Shown here one piece after another: positions 45,029 through 54,458 of a DNA stretch of 64,000 nucleotides; positions within the stretch are counted from its first letter, which is position 1, and every line of letters begins with the position of its first letter. This DNA is from JAKAFX01 sp049965715 (lineage in GTDB: Archaea > Thermoplasmatota > Thermoplasmata > Thermoplasmatales > Thermoplasmataceae). The position numbers and the translations under genes were made by a program. The notes under the pieces were generated by a model, which worked only from the letters and a program-made list of their open reading frames with translations, made no database searches and was not told the origin of the DNA. Location: NCBI GenBank assembly GCA_049965715.1, contig JBMFWA010000005.1:23817-87816 (forward strand), given 5' to 3'.

Positions 45029-45565
45029 ATGAGAACGGTTTCACTTAAGTCCGGTCACCTGGAACTGAACAACAATCTCGGCAGAGACGATGCGCAGGCC
45101 ATTGCAAGAGGCGCTAACGATTATGAAATCTACAGGAACATCGGCAGCCATACCTTTCCATTTCCATACACGGAAAGCGATGCCTTGTTCTTCATCGAAA
45201 AGACAAGAGAATCCGGAAATGATGTTTTTGCCATCGATTTCAAGTTATTATACGACGGGACTTTTGCAGGGGTTATCGGCCTCAGCGATATCGACCGTAC
45301 AAACAGGAGTGCACATGTGGGCTACTGGACTTCCAGGGAATATAGAAACCGGGGAATAATGACCACAGCACTGTCACTCATATGTGATTATTCCAGAGAT
45401 GATCTTAAGTTGAACAGGCTTCACACCAAGGTTCTGGAATACAATCCCTCCTCCCTGAAGGTGCTGATCAAAAACGGATTTGCCATCGAGGGTTTCCTCA
45501 GGGAATCATTCACATTTGAAGGGAAAATGTATTCCGAATTTGTCCTCGGGAAGTTGCTGCGATAA
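45029..45565 (+). CDS. GNAT acetyltransferase, RimJ/RimL type
   Basis: A 178-residue N-acetyltransferase. The acetyl-CoA site is seen as VGYWTSREYRNRGIMTTAL, then LNRLHTKVLEYNPSSLKVLIKNGF, the usual RimJ/RimL end. ATG 45029 is preferred over TTG 45020 as it lies about 22 nt after a TATA box (45003-45010). The closest neighbour in function is the related acetyltransferase at 62587. Substrate could be a protein N-terminus or a small amine. Confidence 0.88.
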   Translation: MRTVSLKSGHLELNNNLGRDDAQAIARGANDYEIYRNIGSHTFPFPYTESDALFFIEKTRESGNDVFAIDFKLLYDGTFAGVIGLSDIDRTNRSAHVGYWTSREYRNRGIMTTALSLICDYSRDDLKLNRLHTKVLEYNPSSLKVLIKNGFAIEGFLRESFTFEGKMYSEFVLGKLLR

Positions 45566-45571
45566 TCCCCG

Positions 45572-45805
45572 TTATAACTTTATGCCCGTCAGAGTCTTGG
45601 TGTCAACGATGCTGGGCATGGTTCTTATCCTGTCGAGCACCATTGATTCAAGCTGTGAATAGTCCTTTGTCTCTATCTTGACAATCATGTCATATTCACC
45701 GAACAGGGTATAGACCTCTGACACATTTTCCAGCTGCGAGAGTTTCTTGAAAACTTCGCTCTCCTTCCCCGGAACCGTATTTATAAGCACGAATGCAATA
45801 ACCAA
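45572..45805 (-). CDS. Solo RAM (Lrp/AsnC ligand-binding) domain protein
   Basis: A 77-residue protein consisting only of the effector domain of Lrp/AsnC regulators: AFVLINTVPGKESEVFKKL, then the FGEYDMIVKIETKD centre and the end VDTKTLTGIKL. No DNA-binding part is present. It is closely related to the protein at 54788. Such proteins form oligomeric rings and may bind amino acids or modulate full-length Lrp proteins such as that at 41461. Confidence 0.87.
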   Translation of the reverse strand: MVIAFVLINTVPGKESEVFKKLSQLENVSEVYTLFGEYDMIVKIETKDYSQLESMVLDRIRTMPSIVDTKTLTGIKL

Positions 45806-45934
45806 TCATGTCACCTCGTAAATAAGCCTGATTTACTATTAAAATTTGTGCAGGGATGTGAACCCTGTTGCATCCATCAGGGCGCGGATGCATTCCATCG
45901 TCCCTGTTTCAGCAGGAATCAGGCTGGTTTACGA

Positions 45935-47098
45935 TCAGACCTTCTCTATCACGCATGCATTGGAAAGACCGCCGCCCTCACAGACCGCTATGAGACCTCT
46001 CTTTCCACCCAGTGTATGCAAACCGTTGATTAGTGTGGAAACAATCCTTGTCCCCGTTGCTCCCAGAGGATGGCCGAGAGCAATTGCGCCCCCCATGGGA
46101 TTCACTATGTCATTCTCCACTCCAAGCTCCTTCTCCCACGCAAGCGGCACAGATGCAAAGGCTTCGTTCACCTCGAAGATGTCAATATCGTCCTTTTTCA
46201 AGCCAGCCCGGGACAGTGCCATCTTTGTTGCCGGAATTACACCCGTGAGCATTATTATTGGATCGACAGCAGCATAACCGAAGGAGACAAGTCTGGCTAT
46301 TGGTTTCAGGCCCATGGAGTCAACAATGCTCTTTGAAGCCAGTACACAGGCACTTGCTCCGTCAGATATCTGACTTGAATTGCCTGCGGTGATGTGATCT
46401 ATTCCCGGGAAAGCTGGTTTGAGAGAACCCATTTTCTCCAGTGACACGCTGTCCCTTATACCCTCGTCGATGGATATGATCTCCCTGCCGGTATTGATTG
46501 GGACCTTCTCGCGATCTGCAAATTTCCTTGATCTTGATGCCCTCATATGGCTTTCCATGCTGAACTCGTCCATCCTGGTTCTTGATATTCCGTATTTTTC
46601 AGAAATTAGGGATGCCGCCCTCGCCTGGCTGAACCATTCCCCTTCAAGTGAATAACGTGACCTTATCTCAGGAGTAATTGGAGTTCCAGTTGCTCCATCC
46701 TTTATGTTGCTGAACATTGGAACTCGCGACATCGATTCTATTCCCGCACAGATTTCCAGATCTGCAACTCCTGATGCAATTTCCCCGTAGGCAAACTGCA
46801 CTGCCTGAAGACTTGAGCCACATTGCCTGTCGATGGTGGTCGCAGGAACCGTTTCAGCAAACCCCGCAGTGAGCCAGCTGTTCCTTGCAACATTTGCGCC
46901 CTGTTCGCCTATCTGATCCACGCATCCTGCAATAAAGTGATCTGTGGATGCAGGGTCTATTCCTGATTTCTCAACTGTCTTCTGCAGAACCTGAGCCAGC
47001 AGATGCTGTGCATGAAGACCGCTCAATAAGCCGTTTCGTTTTCCGATTGGGCTCCTCAGCGCCTCTATGACGTAGACCTCCTCTAATCCTCCCATCAT
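45935..47098 (-). CDS. Acetyl-CoA C-acetyltransferase (thiolase)
   Basis: Thiolase-family enzyme, 387 residues. Catalytic Cys93 lies in RQCGSSLQAVQ; the His motif is GGAIALGHPLGATGTR and the second Cys is in CEGGGLSNA. The central VNEAFASVPLAW segment is also typical. In archaea thiolases act either in fatty-acid breakdown or in making acetoacetyl-CoA for the mevalonate pathway; the full CGH triad favours a genuine degradative or biosynthetic thiolase. A TATA-like TTTAAAAAAACC lies upstream near 47114-47125. Confidence 0.93.
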   Translation of the reverse strand: MMGGLEEVYVIEALRSPIGKRNGLLSGLHAQHLLAQVLQKTVEKSGIDPASTDHFIAGCVDQIGEQGANVARNSWLTAGFAETVPATTIDRQCGSSLQAVQFAYGEIASGVADLEICAGIESMSRVPMFSNIKDGATGTPITPEIRSRYSLEGEWFSQARAASLISEKYGISRTRMDEFSMESHMRASRSRKFADREKVPINTGREIISIDEGIRDSVSLEKMGSLKPAFPGIDHITAGNSSQISDGASACVLASKSIVDSMGLKPIARLVSFGYAAVDPIIMLTGVIPATKMALSRAGLKKDDIDIFEVNEAFASVPLAWEKELGVENDIVNPMGGAIALGHPLGATGTRIVSTLINGLHTLGGKRGLIAVCEGGGLSNACVIEKV

Positions 47099-47146
47099 GC
47101 TTTATTGTGCATGGTTTTTTTAAACCTTTGCTGCTGATCCTGTCCC

Positions 47147-47725
47147 GTGGAAATCTACCTTGCAATACTTGGAATATTTCTGGGCGTGTCGCTGGCAGGC
47201 CCTCCGGGGCCAGTAACTGCCATACTTGTGAAGAAAGCCTCTGTCTCCGTTCCAGCAGGTGTTTCTGTAGGGCTTGGTGCAATGTCTGCCGACTTTATAC
47301 TGATGATGATAACATTCTTCATTGGAACCACTCTTATCACCACCACCCTTGAGGCTTATGTTTTTATTGTCGGATCAGCCTTTTTTCTCATATTAGCTGT
47401 GCTTTCCCTCAAAAGCCAGGAAAGCAATGGGAGCGCTACCGGCAATGGGTATTTTTCCGGTCTGCTAATTGGAATCGTGAATCCGTTCCAGATAGGCTGG
47501 TGGGTCACCGCCGGCCTGAGCGTGTTCAAGGAATTTGGATTTTTTCCGTTCTATTTCATGTTTGTCGGGATTATCGGATGGGTTCTGTTCCTCTCCCTGG
47601 CTGTGAGAAGGAGTACGTTAAGGTTCGGTGAAAAGGCGACGGATGTCGTCCGAATTTTCAGCTTCGCAATACTGGTGCTTTTCGCTGTATACTTCGCCTA
47701 TATAGGTTTTGTGGACCTCATTTGA
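47147..47725 (+). CDS. LysE family transporter
   Basis: A 192-residue membrane protein with six hydrophobic helices. The opening LGVSLAGPPGPVTAILVKKA (about 12-31) is the LysE/RhtB signature and NPFQIGWWVTAG near 113-124 the second conserved block. LysE proteins export amino acids. The start is GTG 47147, just past a divergent promoter region shared with the thiolase gene. Confidence 0.82.
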   Translation: MEIYLAILGIFLGVSLAGPPGPVTAILVKKASVSVPAGVSVGLGAMSADFILMMITFFIGTTLITTTLEAYVFIVGSAFFLILAVLSLKSQESNGSATGNGYFSGLLIGIVNPFQIGWWVTAGLSVFKEFGFFPFYFMFVGIIGWVLFLSLAVRRSTLRFGEKATDVVRIFSFAILVLFAVYFAYIGFVDLI

Positions 47726-47871
47726 TATTTACCTCTAAAATGAGTGCCACCGCGTTTTTTCCTCCTTCGGTTCAGTGAAATTCTGGAAACAGGCTTTTGT
47801 GCGGATGATCTTCTATTCCGCCTGGTGACGGTGATCTGGAGGATTTTCTGGAGTCAATCCAGAATCCCAGC

Positions 47872-48435
47872 TCATCTGCCTTCGTCTGCTGCTGCCTTTA
47901 CAAGTTTTGCCAGAAGCTCGTCAATGAACTTCAGTGCGACTTCGTCCTTCAATCCGCCACCTTCTGTGAATTTCTGTCCTGCGAAACTTATGAATACCTC
48001 AGGTTTCTGGATGGTCGAAGCTTCAAGGAACTGGAGCACCTGCCGCAGGTGATACTGTGCCCTCGATCCGCCGAGCATTCCGGTAGATGCACTCATTATG
48101 GCGACAGGTTTGCCTTTAAACGGGTTCTTGTCCACAGGTCTGCTGACGGAGTCTATTGCGTTCTTTATAAATCCGGGTATTGAATAGTTATATTCCGGTG
48201 TTACTATGAGGATTCCGTTAGAGGATTCGAGGGATTTTCTGAAATCTTTCACGGCTTCTCCCGGGTTTTCTTCGTTGTCCTGGTTATATACCGGAATTCT
48301 GCTGATGTCACAGATTTCAAGAGTCGAACCTTCGGGCATACGCATTGAGCACAATTTCAGCAACATGCTGTTGTAGGACCCATGCCTGAGGCTGCCGCCA
48401 AATCCCGCTATCTTAATTTCTCTGGCGATTGACAT
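47872..48435 (-). CDS. NADPH-dependent FMN reductase
   Basis: A 187-residue flavodoxin-like protein. The phosphate-binding GSLRHGSYNSMLLK near residues 15-28, the TPEYNYSIPGFIKNAID block near 80-96 and the SASTGMLGGSRAQYHLR block near 114-130 define the family (azoreductase/chromate reductase type). It may supply reduced flavin. Convergent with the LysE gene. Confidence 0.9.
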   Translation of the reverse strand: MSIAREIKIAGFGGSLRHGSYNSMLLKLCSMRMPEGSTLEICDISRIPVYNQDNEENPGEAVKDFRKSLESSNGILIVTPEYNYSIPGFIKNAIDSVSRPVDKNPFKGKPVAIMSASTGMLGGSRAQYHLRQVLQFLEASTIQKPEVFISFAGQKFTEGGGLKDEVALKFIDELLAKLVKAAADEGR

Positions 48436-48466
48436 TTGTCCGCATTTATCTGCGTCATATAAATAT

Positions 48467-48757
48467 TCATTCCTGTTTTGCCTGTTGAGCTTCTGCGGGT
48501 TTCCTGCCTTTGAATCTGAGATAGACGAATAGAATGAATATGACGATGAGTACGATGATGAGCCAGAAGAATGCGCTGTAAATACCGAAGTTATGATACA
48601 GAGTCGAGTAAAATGTGCTGCCTGCCTCGCTTATGGCCTTCATGACCGCAACTATAACTGCGTCAAGAACAGCCGCCAGTGCAACTAGCACGATCATTAT
48701 GAGAACCAGTGAATATCTGTTTATCCTGAAATATTTCCTGATGCCTTTCTCTTCCAT
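48467..48757 (-). CDS. Unknown two-helix membrane protein
   Basis: A 96-residue product with basic N-terminus, two hydrophobic helices (about 15-38 and 58-81), and a charged tail ending in Gln/Lys-rich residues. No family recognised. An AT-rich stretch directly upstream (about 48760-48800) provides a probable promoter. Confidence 0.6.
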   Translation of the reverse strand: MEEKGIRKYFRINRYSLVLIMIVLVALAAVLDAVIVAVMKAISEAGSTFYSTLYHNFGIYSAFFWLIIVLIVIFILFVYLRFKGRKPAEAQQAKQE

Positions 48758-49055
48758 CCTTTGGTTATAATTTGAGAATAAATATAGTTATACATTCAGA
48801 TTCGAACTAATGCTTAAAGTGGTATTGTGGAACGGATGCATTCAAACTGAACTTCTGTGAGTGAAAATGACATGCAAATCTCATGAAAACAGCGTTCACT
48901 GTAAGCCCATGCAGAGTGACATCACTTTCCTTTGACACCTCTGGATGAGTCTTCTGCGTATTTTTATGGATCTTCCATTTCGTGCAATGTTGTAAATTTT
49001 CCCTGAATAACCGAGATATGGTAAAGTATTTTATAATCAGAAAGATGTGAGTGCA

Positions 49056-49592
49056 ATGGACTCAACGAGAGTCGTATGGAAGGTCAGCGTTCTTGGCCCG
49101 GATGGATCCGGCAAAAGTTCCCTAATTTCTAGGATAATCTATGATTCTGATTCTCCTGACATCCAGCCGAGGAGCATCCTCAAGAAGAGCCTTTCAATTG
49201 ACGACAGAGGAAAGAAGATACTTGTGGATCTCCTGTTTCTGGAAATTGATCCTTCCAATGGTGACGATAAACTCGTGGTGGGTTCAAATGCACTCATTGT
49301 CACGGCCGATCTGACAGACGAGTCCACCCTTTCTCAGGCTGAAAAAATACTGCGTATGATTAACCGCACCGGATCAAAATCATTCATACTCCTTGTAGCC
49401 AACAAACTCGATCGCAAATACGAGGCGAGGTTCTGGACTGAGGATCTGGATGCAATTTCAAAGAAGTACGATGTACCATACGTAGTGGCTAGCGCAAAGA
49501 GTGGAGACGGTATAGAGGATCTTACTAAAATCCTGACGGACCAACTCCTTAAGAGATTCCTGAAGAAGAGATTAAATGCACAGGGCAATTAG
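49056..49592 (+). CDS. Small Ras-like GTPase
   Basis: A 178-residue GTP-binding protein with P-loop GPDGSGKSS near residues 14-22, the guanine motif ANKLDRK and the ASAKSGDG motif. The DxxG switch II motif is replaced by LEIDPSNGD, so switch II is divergent. ATG 49056 lies about 23 nt after a TATA box (49027-49037) and is preferred to GTG 49047. Its 3' end overlaps endA by 17 nt, so the two are translationally coupled. Its partner is not known. Confidence 0.82.
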   Translation: MDSTRVVWKVSVLGPDGSGKSSLISRIIYDSDSPDIQPRSILKKSLSIDDRGKKILVDLLFLEIDPSNGDDKLVVGSNALIVTADLTDESTLSQAEKILRMINRTGSKSFILLVANKLDRKYEARFWTEDLDAISKKYDVPYVVASAKSGDGIEDLTKILTDQLLKRFLKKRLNAQGN

Positions 49593-50526
49593 CAAGTCTG
49601 TTGTTTTTTCAATCAGGAATGAAAAATCCCCGTCATTTCTGCAGGGTAAGTACAGGGTTGGCAGGATACTGGATGGAGTGCTGTACCTCAGTCCGATGGA
49701 GGCGATGTACCTCTTCACGAAGAAGAGAATTGCGCCTGAAAATCCATCGCTCAACTCAGTTTTTTCACTCATAGGCATTCTCTTTGATGATGACAGCGAT
49801 CTTGATGTTTTCAGAATTTACGAATATCTCAAGAATAGCGGCCTCGTGGTCAAAATTGAAGGTGACAGACTGTTTTTCATGAAACAGTCTGAACATAATT
49901 ACCTCGGACCGGTGATCGTGAGACGCGAGTTTTCAGAGGAAAGCTTTGTATCGCTTTATTCCAGTGCCCCCTCCATCTATTCCGTGATAGATGAACAGAA
50001 CGACATGACTGTCTACCGCACCTCAGCCTATGATCCAAAGGGTATTGCTGAATTTTCCTGGCCTGAAAAGGTTGATGCAAGGGCCATCGGTACAAGATAC
50101 GTGGTGTCTTCCGCGGGTTTGCCGGAGTGGTTCGGTGAGGAGATGGGGGATGCCGTCATACTTTCCTCCACCGATTACAGGGTGCTTTCGTTCATCTCCA
50201 AACCGGCGGAGGATATTCCAGATGATTTTTCCCTTGCGGAAAAGGCCTATCATGACCTGCTGAAAAGAAACTGTATCGTCAAGACCGGTTTCAAGTACGG
50301 CGCAAATTTCAGAGTATACCTGCGAAGCATGGAGGACCATGCAGAACTGCTCCTTTCTGTTCTTGAGAATGATGAGTGGTACAGGTTGAGCAGGGCCATC
50401 AGGGTTGCGCATGCCGTCAGAAAGAAGATGGTGTTCGCAGGCATTTATCAGGGCAGCCTGAGGTACCTGTGCATCGAAAGAATAAGCGACATCCTCACGC
50501 CACAGGAACAGACCGGAAGTTCATGA
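49576..50526 (+). CDS. endA: tRNA-intron endonuclease
   Basis: Cuts bulge-helix-bulge tRNA and rRNA introns. The 316 residues contain the catalytic C-terminal domain from about 221: YHDLLKRNCIVKTGFKYGANF, Tyr248 in FRVY, His255 in MEDHAE, and the Lys of VRKKMVFA (283/284). The N-terminal half is a degenerate repeat of the same fold (YLFTKKRIAPENPS), so it is the homodimeric alpha2 type. The start overlaps the small GTPase gene and the end overlaps the convergent thioesterase gene by 6 nt. The tRNA genes seen here lack introns. Confidence 0.85.
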   Translation: MHRAISKSVVFSIRNEKSPSFLQGKYRVGRILDGVLYLSPMEAMYLFTKKRIAPENPSLNSVFSLIGILFDDDSDLDVFRIYEYLKNSGLVVKIEGDRLFFMKQSEHNYLGPVIVRREFSEESFVSLYSSAPSIYSVIDEQNDMTVYRTSAYDPKGIAEFSWPEKVDARAIGTRYVVSSAGLPEWFGEEMGDAVILSSTDYRVLSFISKPAEDIPDDFSLAEKAYHDLLKRNCIVKTGFKYGANFRVYLRSMEDHAELLLSVLENDEWYRLSRAIRVAHAVRKKMVFAGIYQGSLRYLCIERISDILTPQEQTGSS

Positions 50527-50919
50527 GGACAGCATGCGGATCTGATCCGGGACCGCTTTTTTCCTGCCATTATCATCAACAGTAACGGCAACGGTTTCGC
50601 CGGTGCAGTATTCTTCCTGCTCCTTTTCAGAGACAATTCTGTGGAAGAATGTGAAGCTTGAGTTTCCCACTTTTTTCAGGCTTGTTTCGAGAAGTGGGGA
50701 ATCGTCCAGTTTGATGGGTTTCCTGAAATCTATGGAAGCATGTGCAATGACAAAATCAATCTTTTCCTCGTCGAAGTCTCCGATGAATTTCCTGAAGAAA
50801 TCGATCCTGCCAAGTTCGAAGTAGGAGAGATAGACGGCGTTGTTCACATGACCCAGAGTGTCAATATCTCTGTATCTCAGCTGCAGTTTTATTCTTGAAA
50901 CCTTATCCGATGTCATCAA
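50521..50919 (-). CDS. Acyl-CoA thioesterase (hot-dog fold, 4HBT/FadM type)
   Basis: A 132-residue hydrolase with RYRDIDTLGHVNNAVYLSYFE (Asp and His positions about 15-35), the classic 4-hydroxybenzoyl-CoA thioesterase motif, and the DFRKPIKLDD strand. It probably releases free acids from acyl-CoA. It overlaps the alpha/beta hydrolase gene by 17 nt. Confidence 0.9.
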   Translation of the reverse strand: MMTSDKVSRIKLQLRYRDIDTLGHVNNAVYLSYFELGRIDFFRKFIGDFDEEKIDFVIAHASIDFRKPIKLDDSPLLETSLKKVGNSSFTFFHRIVSEKEQEEYCTGETVAVTVDDNGRKKAVPDQIRMLSS

Positions 50920-51520
50920 GAAATCCCTTCAGTATGTTGAAGAACTGATCCGGCTTCTCCAGATAGAGCGCGTGTCCCGCGTTATCAACTGTAACAAGTT
51001 TTGATCCGGATATGAGATCATGAAGCTTCCATCCCTTTGATATCGGTATGACTTCATCCCTCTTCCCCCAGATTATCAGCACCGGACGCTCTATCCTGCT
51101 CAGGCTCCGCTCTACATCACCATATGCTGGCGCAATCAGTACCGCAGCGTCAAGCAGATCCTGGTTATCTATAATTGATTGGAGTGCGATCCCTCCGCCC
51201 ATTGAAGGACCAACTATAACCGTATGATCCAGCTTGAGCGAAAGCATGAAGTCTCTAACAAATCTTGAGCCGCTGGAATAATTTCCTCTTTCTATTCTGT
51301 AGTACGGATTACCTTCCGATTTGCCGAATCCCGGATAATCAACCTCAAAAACACCGTATCCCCACTGTGTGATCTTCCTTGAAGCCTCTATCTTATCCCA
51401 GTCAGCTGAACTGAAGCTCATGCCATGAAGCAGGAGTAACTTTTTCTCCGCATCGGGATTGTCTTCCTCGTAGTAAACATCCGCCCCGTTGAGAAACAGT
51501 GTCTTCTTCTGAGTTGACAT
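50903..51520 (-). CDS. Alpha/beta hydrolase
   Basis: A 205-residue hydrolase. The oxyanion block LLLHGMSFSSADWD near 29-42, the nucleophile Ser in VGPSMGGGIAL near 103-113, Asp in WGKRDEVIP and the catalytic His in NAGHALYLEKP are present, forming a complete Ser-Asp-His triad. It is short, without a large cap. Substrate unknown; the overlapping thioesterase gene suggests related ester or thioester chemistry. Confidence 0.88.
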   Translation of the reverse strand: MSTQKKTLFLNGADVYYEEDNPDAEKKLLLLHGMSFSSADWDKIEASRKITQWGYGVFEVDYPGFGKSEGNPYYRIERGNYSSGSRFVRDFMLSLKLDHTVIVGPSMGGGIALQSIIDNQDLLDAAVLIAPAYGDVERSLSRIERPVLIIWGKRDEVIPISKGWKLHDLISGSKLVTVDNAGHALYLEKPDQFFNILKGFLDDIG

Positions 51521-51528
51521 ATGCTCCT

Positions 51529-52131
51529 TCAGACAGTTGCCTCGAAGTCCTCCACCGTGTATTTGAACTCATCGTAGCTCTTTATTGTGCCACGATTCTT
51601 CAGGACCTCTCTTGCTAGAAGCCAGTAGATAACGGCCAGAGATCTTCTCCCCTTGTTGTTTGTCGGTATCACAAGGTCCACGAAAGCAGTTTTGTTGTTC
51701 GCATCGCAGAGCGCTATTATCGGTGCGCCCATGCTTATCGCCTCGTTCATGGATTGTGTGTCTGCAAGGGGATCTGTCACCACTACCACCTCCGCCTCTG
51801 TATAATTGTTCAGCTGTGGATTTGTGAGTGTTCCCGGAATAAACCTTCCGGCTATGGCCTTGACCCCGACCACTTCAGCAAATTTTGTGACGGGTCTGAA
51901 TGCATACTGCCTTTGAGCCACGACAAGGATCTTGTCCGGATCTATTCTGGAGAGCATCTTTCCTGCAACAATCAGCATCTCATTGGTCTTCTTGAGATCA
52001 AGGATGTAGAGGCCGTCGTTCCTTATCTTGAATATGTACTTCTCCATGTCCTTGGACTTGACCTGTGTACCTATATGTATACCTGATTTCTGGTACTCCT
52101 CTTCTGGCATTAACATTGTTTCAGCATTCAT
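51529..52131 (-). CDS. rpsB: 30S ribosomal protein S2
   Basis: A 200-residue archaeal S2 (SA family). It shows SGIHIGTQVKSKDMEKYIF near 16-34, RFIPGTLTNPQL near 92-103, the VVVTDPLADTQSMNEA segment and the VDLVIPTNNKGRRSLAVIYWLL end. It belongs to the small subunit head. It lies 8 nt before the alpha/beta hydrolase gene on the same strand. Confidence 0.96.
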   Translation of the reverse strand: MNAETMLMPEEEYQKSGIHIGTQVKSKDMEKYIFKIRNDGLYILDLKKTNEMLIVAGKMLSRIDPDKILVVAQRQYAFRPVTKFAEVVGVKAIAGRFIPGTLTNPQLNNYTEAEVVVVTDPLADTQSMNEAISMGAPIIALCDANNKTAFVDLVIPTNNKGRRSLAVIYWLLAREVLKNRGTIKSYDEFKYTVEDFEATV

Positions 52132-52301
52132 TGAATCACACTTTCTTGATGTTAGAGGTCATTATTGTTAGCTATTTAATCCTTAATGGTATCTTTCCTG
52201 CGTTTCATTTCCTGTTCAGTGCCATGAACAGAAATCATACCTGCAACTTGATGCGGATTCATTTTCACATAACACCTGAATCAGCTAATTCATGCATATC
52301 T

Positions 52302-52700
52302 TCATTGAATGTTTTCAAGAATTCCGACCACCTTTTTGTCAAAATTCGAGACTGCTTCATCCTTGCCATTCAGGGAGTGCCTCTCCTTCACATACTCCAT
52401 CTTGTTGAAATACAGCTTTGTTTTTCCGTTTCCTGAAACCAGGATTCGTGCCGGAAGATCGATCGCGATGGTGTCTGATTCTTTCATAAGTATGGTTCCG
52501 CCCGCCGGATTTCCAAAAATTATCACGGATGCGGGATTCATCTCCATGCCTGCGCCTTTTGCAGCTTCCTTATGATTAATAACTGCAAAGATAGTGAATC
52601 CTCCCTGCGTAAGTGATTTCTGCACCCTTTCCATGGCCTCTTCAAATGGCAAATCGATATCTATTGAGAATAATCCGTACGGAAGCTTCTCTTCGCTCAT
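52302..52700 (-). CDS. DUF302 family protein
   Basis: A 132-residue protein of the DUF302 fold: MERVQKSLTQGGFTIFAVIN, then HKEAAKGAGMEM, VIIFGNPAGGTILM and DLPARILV. The family occurs widely in bacteria and archaea and has no agreed function; it may bind metal or a small molecule. It stands alone between rpsB and guaA-B. Confidence 0.88.
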   Translation of the reverse strand: MSEEKLPYGLFSIDIDLPFEEAMERVQKSLTQGGFTIFAVINHKEAAKGAGMEMNPASVIIFGNPAGGTILMKESDTIAIDLPARILVSGNGKTKLYFNKMEYVKERHSLNGKDEAVSNFDKKVVGILENIQ

Positions 52701-52831
52701 AATGGTTCATTGTTCTATGGTTTATATTTGTTTGTGGCTGATGCATCTTGAGAGATGCTTAAATTAAAAGGAAAAAGGCAGATTTACTTTATTTTCCTGG
52801 TGTACAATCCAAACTTGCGAAGTGCATTGAT

Positions 52832-53767
52832 TCATTCCCATTCTATGGTTCCGGGGGGCTTGTTTGTGATATCGTATACAACCCTGTTGATTGACGTATT
52901 CTCATTGGTGATCCTTGTGGATAGCCTGTCAAGAAATTCCCAGTCCGGTCTGGAAAACGTTCCGCTCATCCCGTCACTGGTCTCGAACAATCTCAGTGCC
53001 ACGGTAGCTCCGTAGGTCCTTCTGTCTCCATGGACTCCCGTGCTCTTTACCGGAAGAAGCACGCCAAAATACTGCCATGGTCTCTGCTCTGGCCCGAATT
53101 TTTCCCTGACTTCATCCTCTATTATCTCTGTGACTGATCTGAGGAGATCTGCCTTTTCTCTGGTAACTTCGCCCAGTATCCTCACTGCAAGCCCCGGACC
53201 AGGGTAAGGCTGAACATCTGTCGGGAGACCGAGATATGATGAGATTTCCCTTATGTCATCCTTGTAGAGATCCCTGAGCGGCTCAATCAGCTTGAGGTTC
53301 ATCTTTTCCGGAAGCCCGCCAACGTTGTGATGGCTTTTTATGGTATCCCTCACACTCCCGCCACTTTCGATCCAGTCCGGTGCTATGGTTCCCTGCAGCA
53401 GGAATTCCGCACCGAATTTCTTTGATTCGCGTTCAAATATTTCTATAAATTTTGCTCCTATGATCTTCCTCTTTTTCTCCGGATCCGTCACACCTTTCAG
53501 AGCATCAAAGAATTCCGCGGACCCATCGATTATTCTGTAATTCAGGTGATAATGAGTGAATATCTCCTCGACCCTCTTTGATTCGTTCTTTCTCATGAGC
53601 CCAGTGTCCACATAGACTACGAGAAGGTTCTTCTCAGCCACTCTTGACGCAATGACTGCAAGGAGTGTACTGTCCTGCCCTCCTGAACATGCAAGAATTC
53701 CCTTGCCGGTCAGGTTCTTTGAAATGCTGGCTTCAATTTCCCTGATGGTGCTTTCCGGGTTGACCAT
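52832..53767 (-). CDS. guaAB: GMP synthase subunit B (ATP-PPase)
   Basis: The ATP pyrophosphatase and dimerisation part of archaeal GMP synthase, converting XMP to GMP with ammonia from a separate glutaminase. The 311 residues show the PP-loop SGGQDSTLLAV (about 28-38), VDTGLMRKNE, the QGTIAPDWIESGG block, and the C-terminal PPGTIEWE end. The glutaminase gene is not in the window. Confidence 0.95.
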   Translation of the reverse strand: MVNPESTIREIEASISKNLTGKGILACSGGQDSTLLAVIASRVAEKNLLVVYVDTGLMRKNESKRVEEIFTHYHLNYRIIDGSAEFFDALKGVTDPEKKRKIIGAKFIEIFERESKKFGAEFLLQGTIAPDWIESGGSVRDTIKSHHNVGGLPEKMNLKLIEPLRDLYKDDIREISSYLGLPTDVQPYPGPGLAVRILGEVTREKADLLRSVTEIIEDEVREKFGPEQRPWQYFGVLLPVKSTGVHGDRRTYGATVALRLFETSDGMSGTFSRPDWEFLDRLSTRITNENTSINRVVYDITNKPPGTIEWE

Positions 53768-53799
53768 AACCGTGATTCGGTTCTTTGCTTAAAAACTTG

Positions 53800-54438
53800 T
53801 TACTGGAAAATGATAAGGCTCAATCCCGTAAGTGCAAGTACCAGTCCCAGTACAATGTCGTTTATCTCCGGCCTGATCCCGGAAAGTGCTTTTCCCATCC
53901 CCTTTGTTGACAGCATAACGAGTATGGGCAGAAGCGCCATTGATGTCACTATGAATATCACCGACGAGATACCTATTGCCAGATATCCCAGTGGAATGGC
54001 GAGAAGTATCACCGAGACCGCCGCAAGATCTGGTGAAAGTGAAAGCCCCAGGGCAAACGAACTGGCGTCTGCTTTTGACTCGTGTTCCTTCATCGCTTCT
54101 TCGCTGAACGGATTCCGGTATGATTTTATTATGTAATATGCCGAATATGCGGATCCGCCCGCAAGGAGAAAATATCCTGCTATGAGATTGAACAGTAACC
54201 TGAAATCAGAAATTGAGAAAAGGCCGATGTAAACTACAAGGAGTGCTATTGATAATGAAAAGACAGCGTGGAGCCCGCCTACCATGGAGCTGAACGTGGC
54301 CTCCTTCCTTCTGTTCCATCTCTTCTTCCTGCTTATGAAGGAAATTGTGAGCCAGTGATCTGGAGCAGAAATGTGAACGCTTGCTATAAACAGGGAATAA
54401 AAACTCAATAAAAATAAGGGAATAAGAATGGAAACCAT
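53800..54438 (-). CDS. Membrane protein, RcnA/UreH-type metal transporter-like
   Basis: A 212-residue protein with six hydrophobic helices. The first helix region has VHISAPDHWLTISFI, resembling the H-x-x-x-PDH motif of nickel/cobalt and urease-accessory transport families, and helix 5-6 contain Gly-rich segments. A histidine/acid-rich loop (EEAMKEHESKAD) is present near 115-125. Assignment rests on this motif only. The gene lies in a run with guaA-B, a small membrane protein and a RAM protein. Confidence 0.55.
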   Translation of the reverse strand: MVSILIPLFLLSFYSLFIASVHISAPDHWLTISFISRKKRWNRRKEATFSSMVGGLHAVFSLSIALLVVYIGLFSISDFRLLFNLIAGYFLLAGGSAYSAYYIIKSYRNPFSEEAMKEHESKADASSFALGLSLSPDLAAVSVILLAIPLGYLAIGISSVIFIVTSMALLPILVMLSTKGMGKALSGIRPEINDIVLGLVLALTGLSLIIFQ

Positions 54439-54458
54439 TCAGAATCGGGTTTTCCTGT

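Noticed and set aside
47744..48052. 102-codon plus-strand frame opposite the FMN reductase gene
   Set aside because: Low-complexity Ser/Phe-rich product, antisense to a clear flavin reductase.
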